From positions 47,887 through 111,886 of the forward strand of contig NZ_MUHU01000033.1 in NCBI RefSeq assembly GCF_002105195.1: a DNA stretch of 64,000 bases, written 5' to 3'. The stretch comes from Derxia lacustris. GTDB lineage: Bacteria > Pseudomonadota > Gammaproteobacteria > Burkholderiales > Burkholderiaceae_E. The stretch's first letter is position 1, and each line of letters begins with the position of its first letter. Made by a program: the position numbers and the translations under genes. This document shows positions 32,904-41,302 of this stretch, piece after piece. Below the pieces are notes generated by a model that saw only the letters and a program-made list of their open reading frames with translations, searched no databases and was not told where the DNA came from.

Positions 32904-35900
32904 TCAGCGCATGAGCTTGTCCGGCGTGATCGGGTAGTCGCGCACGCGCACGCCGCAGGCATGCCAGACCGCGTTGGCGATCGCGGCGCCCGCGCCGCTG
33001 ATGCCCAGTTCGCCTAGGCCCTTGCCGCCGAGCGCATTGGCCTTGTCGTCGAAGCTCTCCAGGAATTCCACCTCCAGCGCCGGCACATCGGCATGCGCGG
33101 GCACGTGGTAGTTGGCGAGGTCGTGGTTGACGAAGAAGCCGCGCTTCGCGTCCACCGCGAGTTCCTCCATCAGCGCGCTGCCGATGCCGAAGATCATCCC
33201 GCCCAGCGCCTGCGAGCGCGCGGTGCGCGCATTGAGCAGCCGCCCGGCCTCGAACACGCCGAGCATGCGGCGCACGCGCACCTCGCCGGTCGCGTCATCC
33301 ACCGACACCTCGGCGAAGTGGGCGCCGTAGCTGTATTGCGAATACGTCTTCAGCTCGTCGCCGGGCTTGAAGTCGGCGCTGGCGCTGCCGGTGCGTTCGC
33401 CGGTGCCCGCGAGCTTGTCGCGCAGCTTCTCGCAGGCGAGGCGCACGGCCATGCCGGAGCTGTTCGCGCCCCAGCTGCCGCCGCTGCCGGGGCCGGCGGG
33501 CAGGCGGCTGTCGCCGAGGCGCACGGTGATGCGCTCGACCGGCAGGCCGAGCGTCTCGGCGGCGATCTGCGCCAGCACGGTGTAGCTGCCGGTACCGATG
33601 TCGGTCATCGAGGTCTCGACGGTGGCGCCGGCTTCGTCCAGGCGCACGCGGGCGCTCGCGGGTTGCAGCAGGTTGCCGCGGATCGCGGCGGCCATGCCGG
33701 TGCCGATCCACAGCCGGCCCTCGCGGCGGTTGGCGGGCGTGAGCGGCCGGTCGGCCCAGCCGAAGCGGCGCGCGCCGTGCAGCATGCAATCGACGAGGCG
33801 GCGGGTGGAGAAGGGCGCGCCGCTCTCGGGATCGACCTCGGGCTCGTTGCGGATGCGCAGCTCGATCGGGTCGAGGCCGAGCATCTCGGCCAGCTCGTCC
33901 ATCGCGCCCTCGATCGCGAGCAGGCCGACGGCCTCGCCCGGCGCGCGCATCGACGCCGACTCCGGCAGGTCGAGCGGCGCGAGCCGATGCGTGGTGCGGC
34001 GGTGCGCGGCGGCGTAGAGCGAGCGGGTCTGGTCGGCCGCCATCTCGTAAAAGTGGGCGCCCGGCCGGTTGCTCGCGAGCACCTCGTGCCCGAGGCCGCT
34101 CAGCACGCCGCTCTCGTCGGCCGCGAGCCGGATGCGTTGCACCGTCGCGCTGCGGTGCGAGGTGTTGTGGAAGACCTGCTGGCGCGTCTGCATCACGCGC
34201 ACCGGGCGCTTGAGCGCGAGCGCGGCGGCGGTGGCGAGCACGGTTTCGGCGCGCACCTCCAGCTTGCCGCCGAAGCCGCCGCCGATGAAGCTGCTGATGC
34301 AATGCACCTTTGCCTCGGGCAGGCCGAAGGTGGCGGCAAGGATCTTCGGCGCGCGCTGCACCATCTGGTTGGCGCAATGCACGGTGAGGGCGTCGCCGTC
34401 CCAGTCGGCGACGGCGGCGTGCGGCTCCATCGCGGCATGGCTCTGGTGCGGCGTGGTCCAGGTGGCGTCGAGCGTGAAGGGCGCCTCGCGCATCGCGCGG
34501 TCGAGGTTGCCGACGATGCTCTCGGGCGGACGGATCATTGCCTTGGGCGTGACGGCGGCTTCGCGCGCGGCCTCGATGTCGTAGCGGGCGCCGGACAGGT
34601 CGGGCTCGATCGTCACTTCGATGCGGCGCGCGGCGGCGCTCGCGGCTTCGAGGCTGTCGGCGACGACGAGGGCGACGGGCTGGTCGTACTGGTCGATGCG
34701 GTCACTCGTCATCTGCGGCGCGGCACCGTCGTCCGGGCGGCCCTGGCGCGGCATGTTGCGATGCGTGAGCACGAGCAGCACGCCGGGCAGGGTCTCGGCC
34801 ACGCGCGTGTCGAGCTGCGTGATGCGACCGCGCGCGGCGGTCGCGCCGACGATGACGCCATGCGCGTGCGCGCGGCTGCCACCCTGCGCGGCGGCGGACG
34901 GCACGGGCGCAACGCCTTGCGCCGTGGCCGCGCCCGTGCTCGGCGCCGTCACCTGCATCGGCGCCGCAAGGTCGCGCACCTCATGCGCATAGCGCGCCTG
35001 CCCCGTCACCTTGAGCCGCCCTTCCACACGCGGCAGCGGCTGGCCGATCGGGCCGGCCGGCGCGTCGGCGGCGCTACCGTCGGCCCGCACGACCACCGGC
35101 TCGCTGCCGCGGTCGGGCTGGGCCAGACGCAGGTCGGCGGGCGTGGGCGCGTGCGGATCGTGGCCGTTGGTGTGGCTCAGGCCGCAGGCGTCGTGCAGCA
35201 GGGCTTCGAACGTGCGTTCGAGCAGCGGGATCTTGAAATCGTTGTGGCCGTGGCCGCGCGCATTGCGCAGCAGCAGACGGGCCGCGTCGGCGAAGGTCGC
35301 GTCGCTCGCGGGCGCGCCGGACAGCAGTGCCTCCACGTCCGGGTCGCGCCAGGGCTTGGGCGCGATCCCGCCGAAGGCGAGCCGCGCCGCGCGGATGCGG
35401 CCGTCGGCCACGTCCACCACCGCCGCGATCGACACCAGCGCAAACGCATACGACGCCCGGTCGCGCACCTTCACGTAATGCTGGCTGCCGACCGGCGCCG
35501 GCGGCAGCAGCACGCCGGTCACCAGTTCGCCTTCCTCCAGCGCGGTCTCGATGTGCGGCGTGTCGCCGGGCAGGCGGTGGAACTGGCCGAGCGGAATGCT
35601 GCGGCGCCGGCCGTCGCGCGTGAGCGTCTCGATCTCGGCGTCGAGCACGCGCAGCGCCACCGCCATGTCCGACGGATGCACGGCGATGCAGCTCGGGCTG
35701 CCGCCGAGGATGGCGTTCATGCGGTTGAAGCCTTCCATCGCGCCGCAGCCGCTGCCGGGCTCGCGCTTGTTGCAGGGCTGGGCCGGGTCGTAGAAGTAGT
35801 TGCAGCGCGTGCGCTGGAGCAGGTTGCCGGCGGTGGTGGCGCGGTTGCGGATCTGGGCCGACGCGCCCGAGAGCAGCGCGCGCGACAGCAGCGGCCAGTG

Positions 35901-36155
35901 CTCGCGCACCAGGCCGTCGGCGGCGAGATCGGCGTTGCGCGCCAGCGCGCCTATGCGCAGGCCGCCGCCCGGCAGCGGCTGGATGCGGTCGAGCGCGAGG
36001 CGGTTGATGTCCACCATGGTCGCGGGCGCTTCGATCTCCAGCTTCATGAGGTCGAGCAGATTGGTCCCGCCCGCGATGTAGCGCGCGAAGCCGTCGGTGG
36101 CCTGCGCGAGCGCCTCGTCGGGCGTGGCGGCGCGGCGGAAGGCGAAGGGCTTCAT
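32904..36155 (-). CDS. Aldehyde/xanthine-type dehydrogenase, FAD and molybdenum subunits fused
   Basis: A 1083-residue polypeptide of the PaoBC type. Residues 1-322 are the FAD subunit (YIAGGTNLLDLMK; NRATTAGNLLQRT) with the extra Fe-S loop of PaoB (C118, C128, C137, C156). Residues 323-370 are a linker rich in Pro, Ala and Asp. Residues 370-1083 are the molybdopterin subunit (LPRVEGRLKVTGQARYAHE; SFIGGGFGGK) with the catalytic Glu in GKGLGELGISGAG. No stop codon or Met lies in the linker; a GTG near residue 354 lacks a ribosome site, so a true fusion is preferred. The start overlaps the 2Fe-2S subunit stop (ATGA). Expected to oxidise an aldehyde or aromatic heterocycle. Confidence 0.87.
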   Translation of the reverse strand: MKPFAFRRAATPDEALAQATDGFARYIAGGTNLLDLMKLEIEAPATMVDINRLALDRIQPLPGGGLRIGALARNADLAADGLVREHWPLLSRALLSGASAQIRNRATTAGNLLQRTRCNYFYDPAQPCNKREPGSGCGAMEGFNRMNAILGGSPSCIAVHPSDMAVALRVLDAEIETLTRDGRRRSIPLGQFHRLPGDTPHIETALEEGELVTGVLLPPAPVGSQHYVKVRDRASYAFALVSIAAVVDVADGRIRAARLAFGGIAPKPWRDPDVEALLSGAPASDATFADAARLLLRNARGHGHNDFKIPLLERTFEALLHDACGLSHTNGHDPHAPTPADLRLAQPDRGSEPVVVRADGSAADAPAGPIGQPLPRVEGRLKVTGQARYAHEVRDLAAPMQVTAPSTGAATAQGVAPVPSAAAQGGSRAHAHGVIVGATAARGRITQLDTRVAETLPGVLLVLTHRNMPRQGRPDDGAAPQMTSDRIDQYDQPVALVVADSLEAASAAARRIEVTIEPDLSGARYDIEAAREAAVTPKAMIRPPESIVGNLDRAMREAPFTLDATWTTPHQSHAAMEPHAAVADWDGDALTVHCANQMVQRAPKILAATFGLPEAKVHCISSFIGGGFGGKLEVRAETVLATAAALALKRPVRVMQTRQQVFHNTSHRSATVQRIRLAADESGVLSGLGHEVLASNRPGAHFYEMAADQTRSLYAAAHRRTTHRLAPLDLPESASMRAPGEAVGLLAIEGAMDELAEMLGLDPIELRIRNEPEVDPESGAPFSTRRLVDCMLHGARRFGWADRPLTPANRREGRLWIGTGMAAAIRGNLLQPASARVRLDEAGATVETSMTDIGTGSYTVLAQIAAETLGLPVERITVRLGDSRLPAGPGSGGSWGANSSGMAVRLACEKLRDKLAGTGERTGSASADFKPGDELKTYSQYSYGAHFAEVSVDDATGEVRVRRMLGVFEAGRLLNARTARSQALGGMIFGIGSALMEELAVDAKRGFFVNHDLANYHVPAHADVPALEVEFLESFDDKANALGGKGLGELGISGAGAAIANAVWHACGVRVRDYPITPDKLMR

Positions 36156-36799
36156 GCGGCGCCTCCGGTCGGATGGCCGGGCGCGGCGGCGGCGGGCATG
36201 GCCGGGCCGGCGGGTTCGGCGCGCGGGCCGGCGTCGGCGTCGTCGAGCGCGGTGTGGCTGTCGTCGGCCACCGGCGTGTCGGCCACCTCGCGGATCGCGG
36301 CGACGATGTTGGGATAGGCCGAGCAGCGGCAGAGATTGCCGCTCATGCGCTCGCGGATCTCGGCGTCGGTGGCGACCGCCATCGCGCAGCCGGGGTCGGT
36401 CACGAGGCTCGGCGCGCCGGCCGCGAGTTCGTCGAGCATGCCGGCCGCCGAGCAGATCTGCCCCGGCGTGCAGTAGCCGCACTGGAAGGCGTCATGCGCG
36501 ACGAAGGCGGCCTGGAGCGGATGCAGGTTGCGCGCGTCGATGGCGAGGCCCTCGATCGTCACGACGCTGCCGCCGTCGTGCATCGCGGCGAGGCTGAGGC
36601 AGGCGTTGATGCGGCGGCCGTCGGCCAGCACGGTGCAGGCGCCGCACTGTCCGTGGTCGCAGCCCTTCTTGGTGCCGGTGAGGCCGAGGGTCTCGCGCAG
36701 CAGGTCGAGCAGGGTGGTGCGCGCGTCCACAGTGACGGTGCGGCGCTCGCGGTTGATGTCGAGCGTGAGCGTGACGGGCTCGGGCGGGGCGGCTTGCAT
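36152..36799 (-). CDS. 2Fe-2S subunit of the aldehyde/xanthine-type dehydrogenase
   Basis: A 215-residue PaoA-type electron-transfer subunit. The N-terminal plant-type [2Fe-2S] motif is GCDHGQCGACTVL with a later Cys in NACLSL. The second cluster is in the helical domain: QCGYCTPGQI and NLCRCSAYP. The last 40 residues are a Pro/Ala-rich tail. Unlike Escherichia coli PaoA there is no Tat signal, so the complex is probably cytoplasmic. GGAGGATT precedes the ATG at 36799. Start-stop overlap with the fused subunit gene means coupled translation. No maturation gene of the XdhC type is visible. Confidence 0.93.
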   Translation of the reverse strand: MQAAPPEPVTLTLDINRERRTVTVDARTTLLDLLRETLGLTGTKKGCDHGQCGACTVLADGRRINACLSLAAMHDGGSVVTIEGLAIDARNLHPLQAAFVAHDAFQCGYCTPGQICSAAGMLDELAAGAPSLVTDPGCAMAVATDAEIRERMSGNLCRCSAYPNIVAAIREVADTPVADDSHTALDDADAGPRAEPAGPAMPAAAAPGHPTGGAA

Positions 36800-36893
36800 G
36801 GGAATCCTCCGGCGCTGCGGCATGGCCGCTGGCGGAGGATTCTTTGGCGCGGCGGCGGGCGGCGCGCGCGAGCCTGGTAACGGGCTGAGTCGG

Positions 36894-36914
36894 CTGTCGG
36901 CGAGGAGCCGACAG
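36894..36914. promoter_or_regulatory. Inverted repeat CTGTCGGC-N5-GCCGACAG
   Basis: A perfect 8-bp inverted repeat 95 bp upstream of the 2Fe-2S subunit start. Its half-site differs by one base from CTGTCGCG seen in the other island palindromes. A further GTCGCGCGAC palindrome lies at 36974-36983. Confidence 0.5.
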
Positions 36915-37032
36915 GGCGACGGGCGGGCGTCGGGCGCGCGGTGTCGGTGCGTGACCGGGGCGGGCACCGGGCTGTCGCGCGACGGTCATCCGCGCCGGGT
37001 GCCGCGGGCGCGGCCAAGCGGCCCGCTGCCGG

Positions 37033-37551
37033 TCAGCCCGCGACCGGACCGACCTCGTGGCTCGTTGCCAGCAGGGCCGGCTTCGCGAGCGTCTGGTACA
37101 CGACGCAGTAGCGCTCGGTCAGCTTGAGCAGCGTGGCGATCTGGTCGGCGCCCGCGTCGGTGTCGAGCGTGAAGCGCAGCCGGATCGCGCGAAAACCCAC
37201 GGGCGCTTCCTTGTCCACGCCGAGCGTGCCGCGGAAGTCGAGATCGCCCTCGGCCTCGACGCGGGCGTCGCGCAGCGCGATGCCGAGCGCCGTCGCCACC
37301 GCCTTGAGCGTGACGCCGGCACAGGCCACGAGCGCCTCCAGCAGCATGTCGCCCGAGCAGGCCGCGAGGCCGTCGCCGCCGGTGGCCGGATGCAGCCCGG
37401 CCTCGACCAGCGCACGGCCGGTGTCGACGCGGCAGGTGATGCCTTCGCCCGCGCGGCCGCTGGCGCGCAGCGTGATGACGGCGCTCGCGGGATCGACGCG
37501 GTAGCGGTCCTTGATCGGGGTTTGCAGGGCGCGCAGGTCATCGGCGTTCAT
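37033..37551 (-). CDS. OsmC/Ohr-family peroxiredoxin-like protein, copy 2
   Basis: A 172-residue paralogue of the OsmC-like gene at 24828-25343, with both candidate redox cysteines kept (CSGDMLLEALVACAG and ERYCVVYQTL). The start at 37551 gives the same MNAD opening as copy 1; an upstream in-frame ATG at 37629 would add 26 residues with no counterpart. It ends 233 bp before the 2Fe-2S subunit gene and runs in the same direction, so it may be co-transcribed with the dehydrogenase. Its presence at the far edge of the island, paired with monooxygenase 2, mirrors the copy 1 pair. Confidence 0.87.
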   Translation of the reverse strand: MNADDLRALQTPIKDRYRVDPASAVITLRASGRAGEGITCRVDTGRALVEAGLHPATGGDGLAACSGDMLLEALVACAGVTLKAVATALGIALRDARVEAEGDLDFRGTLGVDKEAPVGFRAIRLRFTLDTDAGADQIATLLKLTERYCVVYQTLAKPALLATSHEVGPVAG

Positions 37552-37722
37552 CGTCTGTCTCCATTTATGCCGGGGCGTTGTCGGACCGGCAGCATGCTCG
37601 CCGGCGCGGATGTATGCAGAGTCCGCCACATGTAGCTTTTCGTGAAGCGGGAGCTTGCCCTTCTACCGTGCATCAACGGTTCAGCCCGATCCCCGGGCGG
37701 TATCGATTGCAAGGGGAAGGCA

Positions 37723-40158
37723 ATGAGCTGGGCTGGAACTCACCAGAGCGCCATTCATGCGCTCGGCGGCGGCACGCCGCGCGCGACCGATCCGATGCGC
37801 CGCAAGCGCTTCGACACCCTCGATGCCGGTGCCGGCGCATCGGGCTTTCCGGCCAGCGCGCTGCCACCGCTCGTGTGCCTGTCGCACCTGCGCTGGAACT
37901 TCGTCTGGCAGCGTCCGCAGCATGTGATGGGGCGGCTCGCCAAGAGCCATCGCGTGCTGTTCGTCGAGGAGCCGATCGCCTGCGACGAGGCCGAGCCCCG
38001 GCTCGACGTGCATGACGTGCCCGGCGGCGTGCGCGTGGTCGTGCCCCGGCTGCCGCGCGGCTGTTCGGGCGAAGCCGCCGACGCGGCGCAGCGCCGCCTG
38101 TTCGGCGACTACTTCGCCGCCGCCGGCGTGCGCGAGCCAGTGCTCTGGTACTACACGCCGATGGCGCTCGGCTTCAGCGCCCACTGGGCCGCGCGGCTCG
38201 TCGTGTACGACTGCATGGACGAGCTGTCGGCCTTCCGTGGCGCGCCGGCCGCGCTGCTCGACCGCGAGACCGAACTGCTCGCGCGCGCCGACGTGGTGTT
38301 TACCGGCGGCCACAGCCTGCACGAGGCCAAGCGCGAACGTCATGCCAACGTGCACGCCTTCCCGAGCAGCGTGGACGTGGCGCATTTCGCCGCCGCGCGC
38401 GACGACCTTGACGAGCCGGAGGACCAGGCCGACCTGCCGCATCCGCGCCTCGGCTTCCATGGCGTGATCGACGAGCGGATCGACCTCGACCTGCTCGATG
38501 AACTGGCCTTCCGCCATCCCGACTGGCAGTTCGTGATGATCGGGCCGATCGTCAAGATCGACACCGCCACGCTGCCCCACCGCGACAACCTGCACTGGCT
38601 CGGTCCGCGCACCTACGACGAGCTGCCGGCCTATCTCGCCGGCTGGGACGTGGCGCTCATGCCCTTTGCTCTCAACGAGGCGACGCGCTTCATCAGCCCG
38701 ACCAAGACGCCCGAGTACCTCGCCGGCGGACGCCCCGTCGTCTCGACGCCGATCCGTGACGTGGTGCGCGGCTACGGCGACAGCGGCGTGGTGCGCATCG
38801 CCGCCACGGCCGCTGAATTCGGCGCCGCGATCGCCACCGCGCTCGACGAACTGGCCGCCGACACCGGCGCGGTGCGCGCGCGCGCCGATGCCGCCATCGC
38901 CGGCATGTCCTGGGACGACACCGCCGCCCGCATGCTCGACTGCTTGCGCGAGGCTGCGCGCAGCCGACCGCCGCCCGGAGACGCACACCGGATCGCCGCC
39001 GTGCAAACCTTTGCAAGACCACGCGCGCCGGGCTTCGACTACCTCATCGTCGGCGCCGGCTTCGCGGGCGCGGTGCTCGCCGAGAGGCTGGCCGTCGGCC
39101 TCGGCAAGCGGGTGCTTGTCACCGACCGCCGGCCGCACATCGGCGGCAATGCCTTCGACCATCATGACGACGCCGGCCTGCTCGTCCACCGCTACGGGCC
39201 GCACATCTTCCACACCAATTCCGACGCGGTGCTCGCCTACCTGTCGCGCTTCACGAAATGGCGCGACTACGAGCACCGCGTGCTCGCGAGCGTGGACGGC
39301 AAGCTGGTGCCGGTGCCGATCAACCTCACCACGCTCAACACGCTCTACGACCTCGACCTCACGCCCGACACCGCGGCCGCCTTTCTGGCGAGCCGCGCGC
39401 TGCCGATCGCCGAGCCGCGCAATGCCGAGGAGATGGTGCTGAGCCAGGTCGGCCGCGAGCTGTACGAGAAGTTCTTCAAGGGCTACACCACCAAGCAATG
39501 GGGCACGAGCCCGGCACGGCTCGACCGGTCGGTCACGGCGCGGGTGCCGGCACGCACCGGCACCGACGACCGCTACTTCCTCGACCGTCACCAGTGCATG
39601 CCTTTGCACGGCTACACGCGGATGTTCGAGAACCTGCTCGACCATCCGAACATCCGGCTCATGCTCAACACCGACTTCGAGGACATCCGGCATGAGCTGC
39701 GCTATGGCCACCTCATCTACACCGGGCCGGTCGATGCCTTCTTCGGCTACCGCTTCGGGCAGCTGCCCTATCGCTCGCTGCGCTTCGAGCACGAGACACT
39801 CGACCGCGAATGGCTGCAACCGGTGGCGGTGGTCAACCATCCGTCACCCGAGGTGCAGTACACGCGCATCACCGAATACAAGCACCTGACCGGGCAGCAG
39901 CACCGCCGCACCAGCATCACGCGCGAGTACCCGTCGGCCACCGGCGATCCCTACTACCCGGTCCCGCGCCCCGAGAACGCCGCGCTCTACGAGCGCTACC
40001 GCGCGCTCGCCGACCGCCGGCATGACGTGACCTTCGTCGGCCGGCTCGCGACCTACCGGTACTACAACATGGACCAGGTGGTCGCCCAGGCGCTCGCCAC
40101 CTACCACCGCATCGAGCAGATGGAGACCGGCCGCGTGCTGGCGGGAGTGGCCGGATGA
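37723..40158 (+). CDS. Glycosyltransferase fused to UDP-galactopyranose mutase
   Basis: An 811-residue bifunctional protein. Residues 45-430 are a GT-B type glycosyltransferase (LSHLRWNFVWQRPQHVM, RFISPTKTPEYLAGGRPVVSTP). Residues 437-811 are a complete UDP-galactopyranose mutase (DYLIVGAGFAGAVLAERLA, GPHIFHTN, YTTKQWG, DDRYFLDRHQC), the FAD enzyme that makes UDP-galactofuranose. The fusion suggests the furanose sugar is made and used on one protein in a surface glycan. The ATG at 37723 has AAGGGGAAGG before it; a GTG at 37642 would add 27 residues without a good ribosome site. Overlaps the next gene by 4 bp. Confidence 0.9.
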   Translation: MSWAGTHQSAIHALGGGTPRATDPMRRKRFDTLDAGAGASGFPASALPPLVCLSHLRWNFVWQRPQHVMGRLAKSHRVLFVEEPIACDEAEPRLDVHDVPGGVRVVVPRLPRGCSGEAADAAQRRLFGDYFAAAGVREPVLWYYTPMALGFSAHWAARLVVYDCMDELSAFRGAPAALLDRETELLARADVVFTGGHSLHEAKRERHANVHAFPSSVDVAHFAAARDDLDEPEDQADLPHPRLGFHGVIDERIDLDLLDELAFRHPDWQFVMIGPIVKIDTATLPHRDNLHWLGPRTYDELPAYLAGWDVALMPFALNEATRFISPTKTPEYLAGGRPVVSTPIRDVVRGYGDSGVVRIAATAAEFGAAIATALDELAADTGAVRARADAAIAGMSWDDTAARMLDCLREAARSRPPPGDAHRIAAVQTFARPRAPGFDYLIVGAGFAGAVLAERLAVGLGKRVLVTDRRPHIGGNAFDHHDDAGLLVHRYGPHIFHTNSDAVLAYLSRFTKWRDYEHRVLASVDGKLVPVPINLTTLNTLYDLDLTPDTAAAFLASRALPIAEPRNAEEMVLSQVGRELYEKFFKGYTTKQWGTSPARLDRSVTARVPARTGTDDRYFLDRHQCMPLHGYTRMFENLLDHPNIRLMLNTDFEDIRHELRYGHLIYTGPVDAFFGYRFGQLPYRSLRFEHETLDREWLQPVAVVNHPSPEVQYTRITEYKHLTGQQHRRTSITREYPSATGDPYYPVPRPENAALYERYRALADRRHDVTFVGRLATYRYYNMDQVVAQALATYHRIEQMETGRVLAGVAG

Positions 40159-41297
40159 CGCCTCTGTTCGACAGCTTCTTCATGGCCGGCTTCGAGTGCT
40201 CCACCCACCGGCGCCATGACGGCCGCCGGCTCGATCTCATTGCCGCGACCGGGCACGACCGTCTTGCCGCCGCCGACTATGCCCTCGTCGCCGCCCACGG
40301 CATGCGCGCCGCGCGCGATGGCCTGCGCTGGCACCTCATCGAGACCTCCCCCGGCCGCTACGACTGGTCGAGCTTCCTGCCGATGCTCGACGCGGCGTGC
40401 GAGGCCGGCGTGCCGGTGGTGTGGGACCTCTGCCATTACGGCTGGCCCGACGACATCGACATCTGGCGCCCGGCCTTCGTCGAGCGCTTCGCGGCCTTCG
40501 CGCGCGCCGCCGCCGAGGTGGTGCGCGACCAGTCGGACGAGGTGCCGTGGTGGTGCCCGGTCAACGAGATCTCGTACTGGGCCTGGGCCGGCGGCGACGC
40601 GGGGCTGTTCAATCCGCTCGCGCAGGCGCGCGGCTTCGAGCTCAAGCACCAGCTCGTGCGCGCCGCCATCGCCGGCATCGACGCGGTGCGCTCGGTCGAT
40701 CCGCGCGCCCGCATCCTCAATGTCGATCCGCTGATCCGCGTCGCCAGCCCGCCCGGCGCCACGCCCGAGCAGGCGCTCGCCGCCGCCGGCCATCACGAGG
40801 CGCAGTACCAGGGCTGGGACATGCTTGCCGGCAACCTCTGGCCCGGCCTCGGCGGCAGCCCCGACTACCTCGACGTCATCGGCATCAACTACTACCCCGA
40901 CAATCAGTGGTACTTCGGCGCCGAGACCCTCCCGCCGAGCCATCCGGAACACCGCCCGCTGCGCCACCTGCTGGCCGAGGTGCACCGGCGCTACGGCCGG
41001 CCGCTGCTGCTGGCCGAGACCGGCGCCGAAGGCCCGATGCGCGCACCCTGGCTCGACCTCGTGTGCGCCGAGGTGATGGCCGCGATCGACGCCGGCACGC
41101 CGGTCGGCGGCATCTGCCTTTATCCGGTGTTCGACTACCCCGGCTGGGTCGACGAGCGCCATTGCGCCACCGGCTGCTGGAGCCATGCCGACGCCGACGG
41201 CCGGCGCCCGCCGCACGAGCCGATGCTGTTCGCGCTCGCGCGTCAGGTGGACGCCTTCGCCGCGCGATCGCCTTCCCGCGCGCGGCTGCCGGCCTGA
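40155..41297 (+). CDS. Family 1-like glycoside hydrolase
   Basis: A 380-residue clan GH-A TIM barrel resembling beta-glucosidase family 1. Acid/base E138 (CPVNEISYW) and nucleophile E288 (LLLAETGAEG) are both present, as are HYGWPDDIDIW and GINYYPDNQW. It has no signal peptide, so it acts in the cytoplasm, perhaps trimming or transferring a glycan or lipid-linked sugar. It starts within the stop of the mutase fusion (ATGA) and ends 5 nt before the ABC transporter start, so all three form one operon. The substrate is not known. Confidence 0.85.
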   Translation: MTPLFDSFFMAGFECSTHRRHDGRRLDLIAATGHDRLAAADYALVAAHGMRAARDGLRWHLIETSPGRYDWSSFLPMLDAACEAGVPVVWDLCHYGWPDDIDIWRPAFVERFAAFARAAAEVVRDQSDEVPWWCPVNEISYWAWAGGDAGLFNPLAQARGFELKHQLVRAAIAGIDAVRSVDPRARILNVDPLIRVASPPGATPEQALAAAGHHEAQYQGWDMLAGNLWPGLGGSPDYLDVIGINYYPDNQWYFGAETLPPSHPEHRPLRHLLAEVHRRYGRPLLLAETGAEGPMRAPWLDLVCAEVMAAIDAGTPVGGICLYPVFDYPGWVDERHCATGCWSHADADGRRPPHEPMLFALARQVDAFAARSPSRARLPA

Positions 41298-41302
41298 GCG
41301 CC

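Noticed and set aside
35080..35110. A separate start for the molybdenum subunit at an internal GTG
   Set aside because: No ribosome binding site precedes it and the frame runs on unbroken from the FAD domain, so a fusion is the simpler reading.
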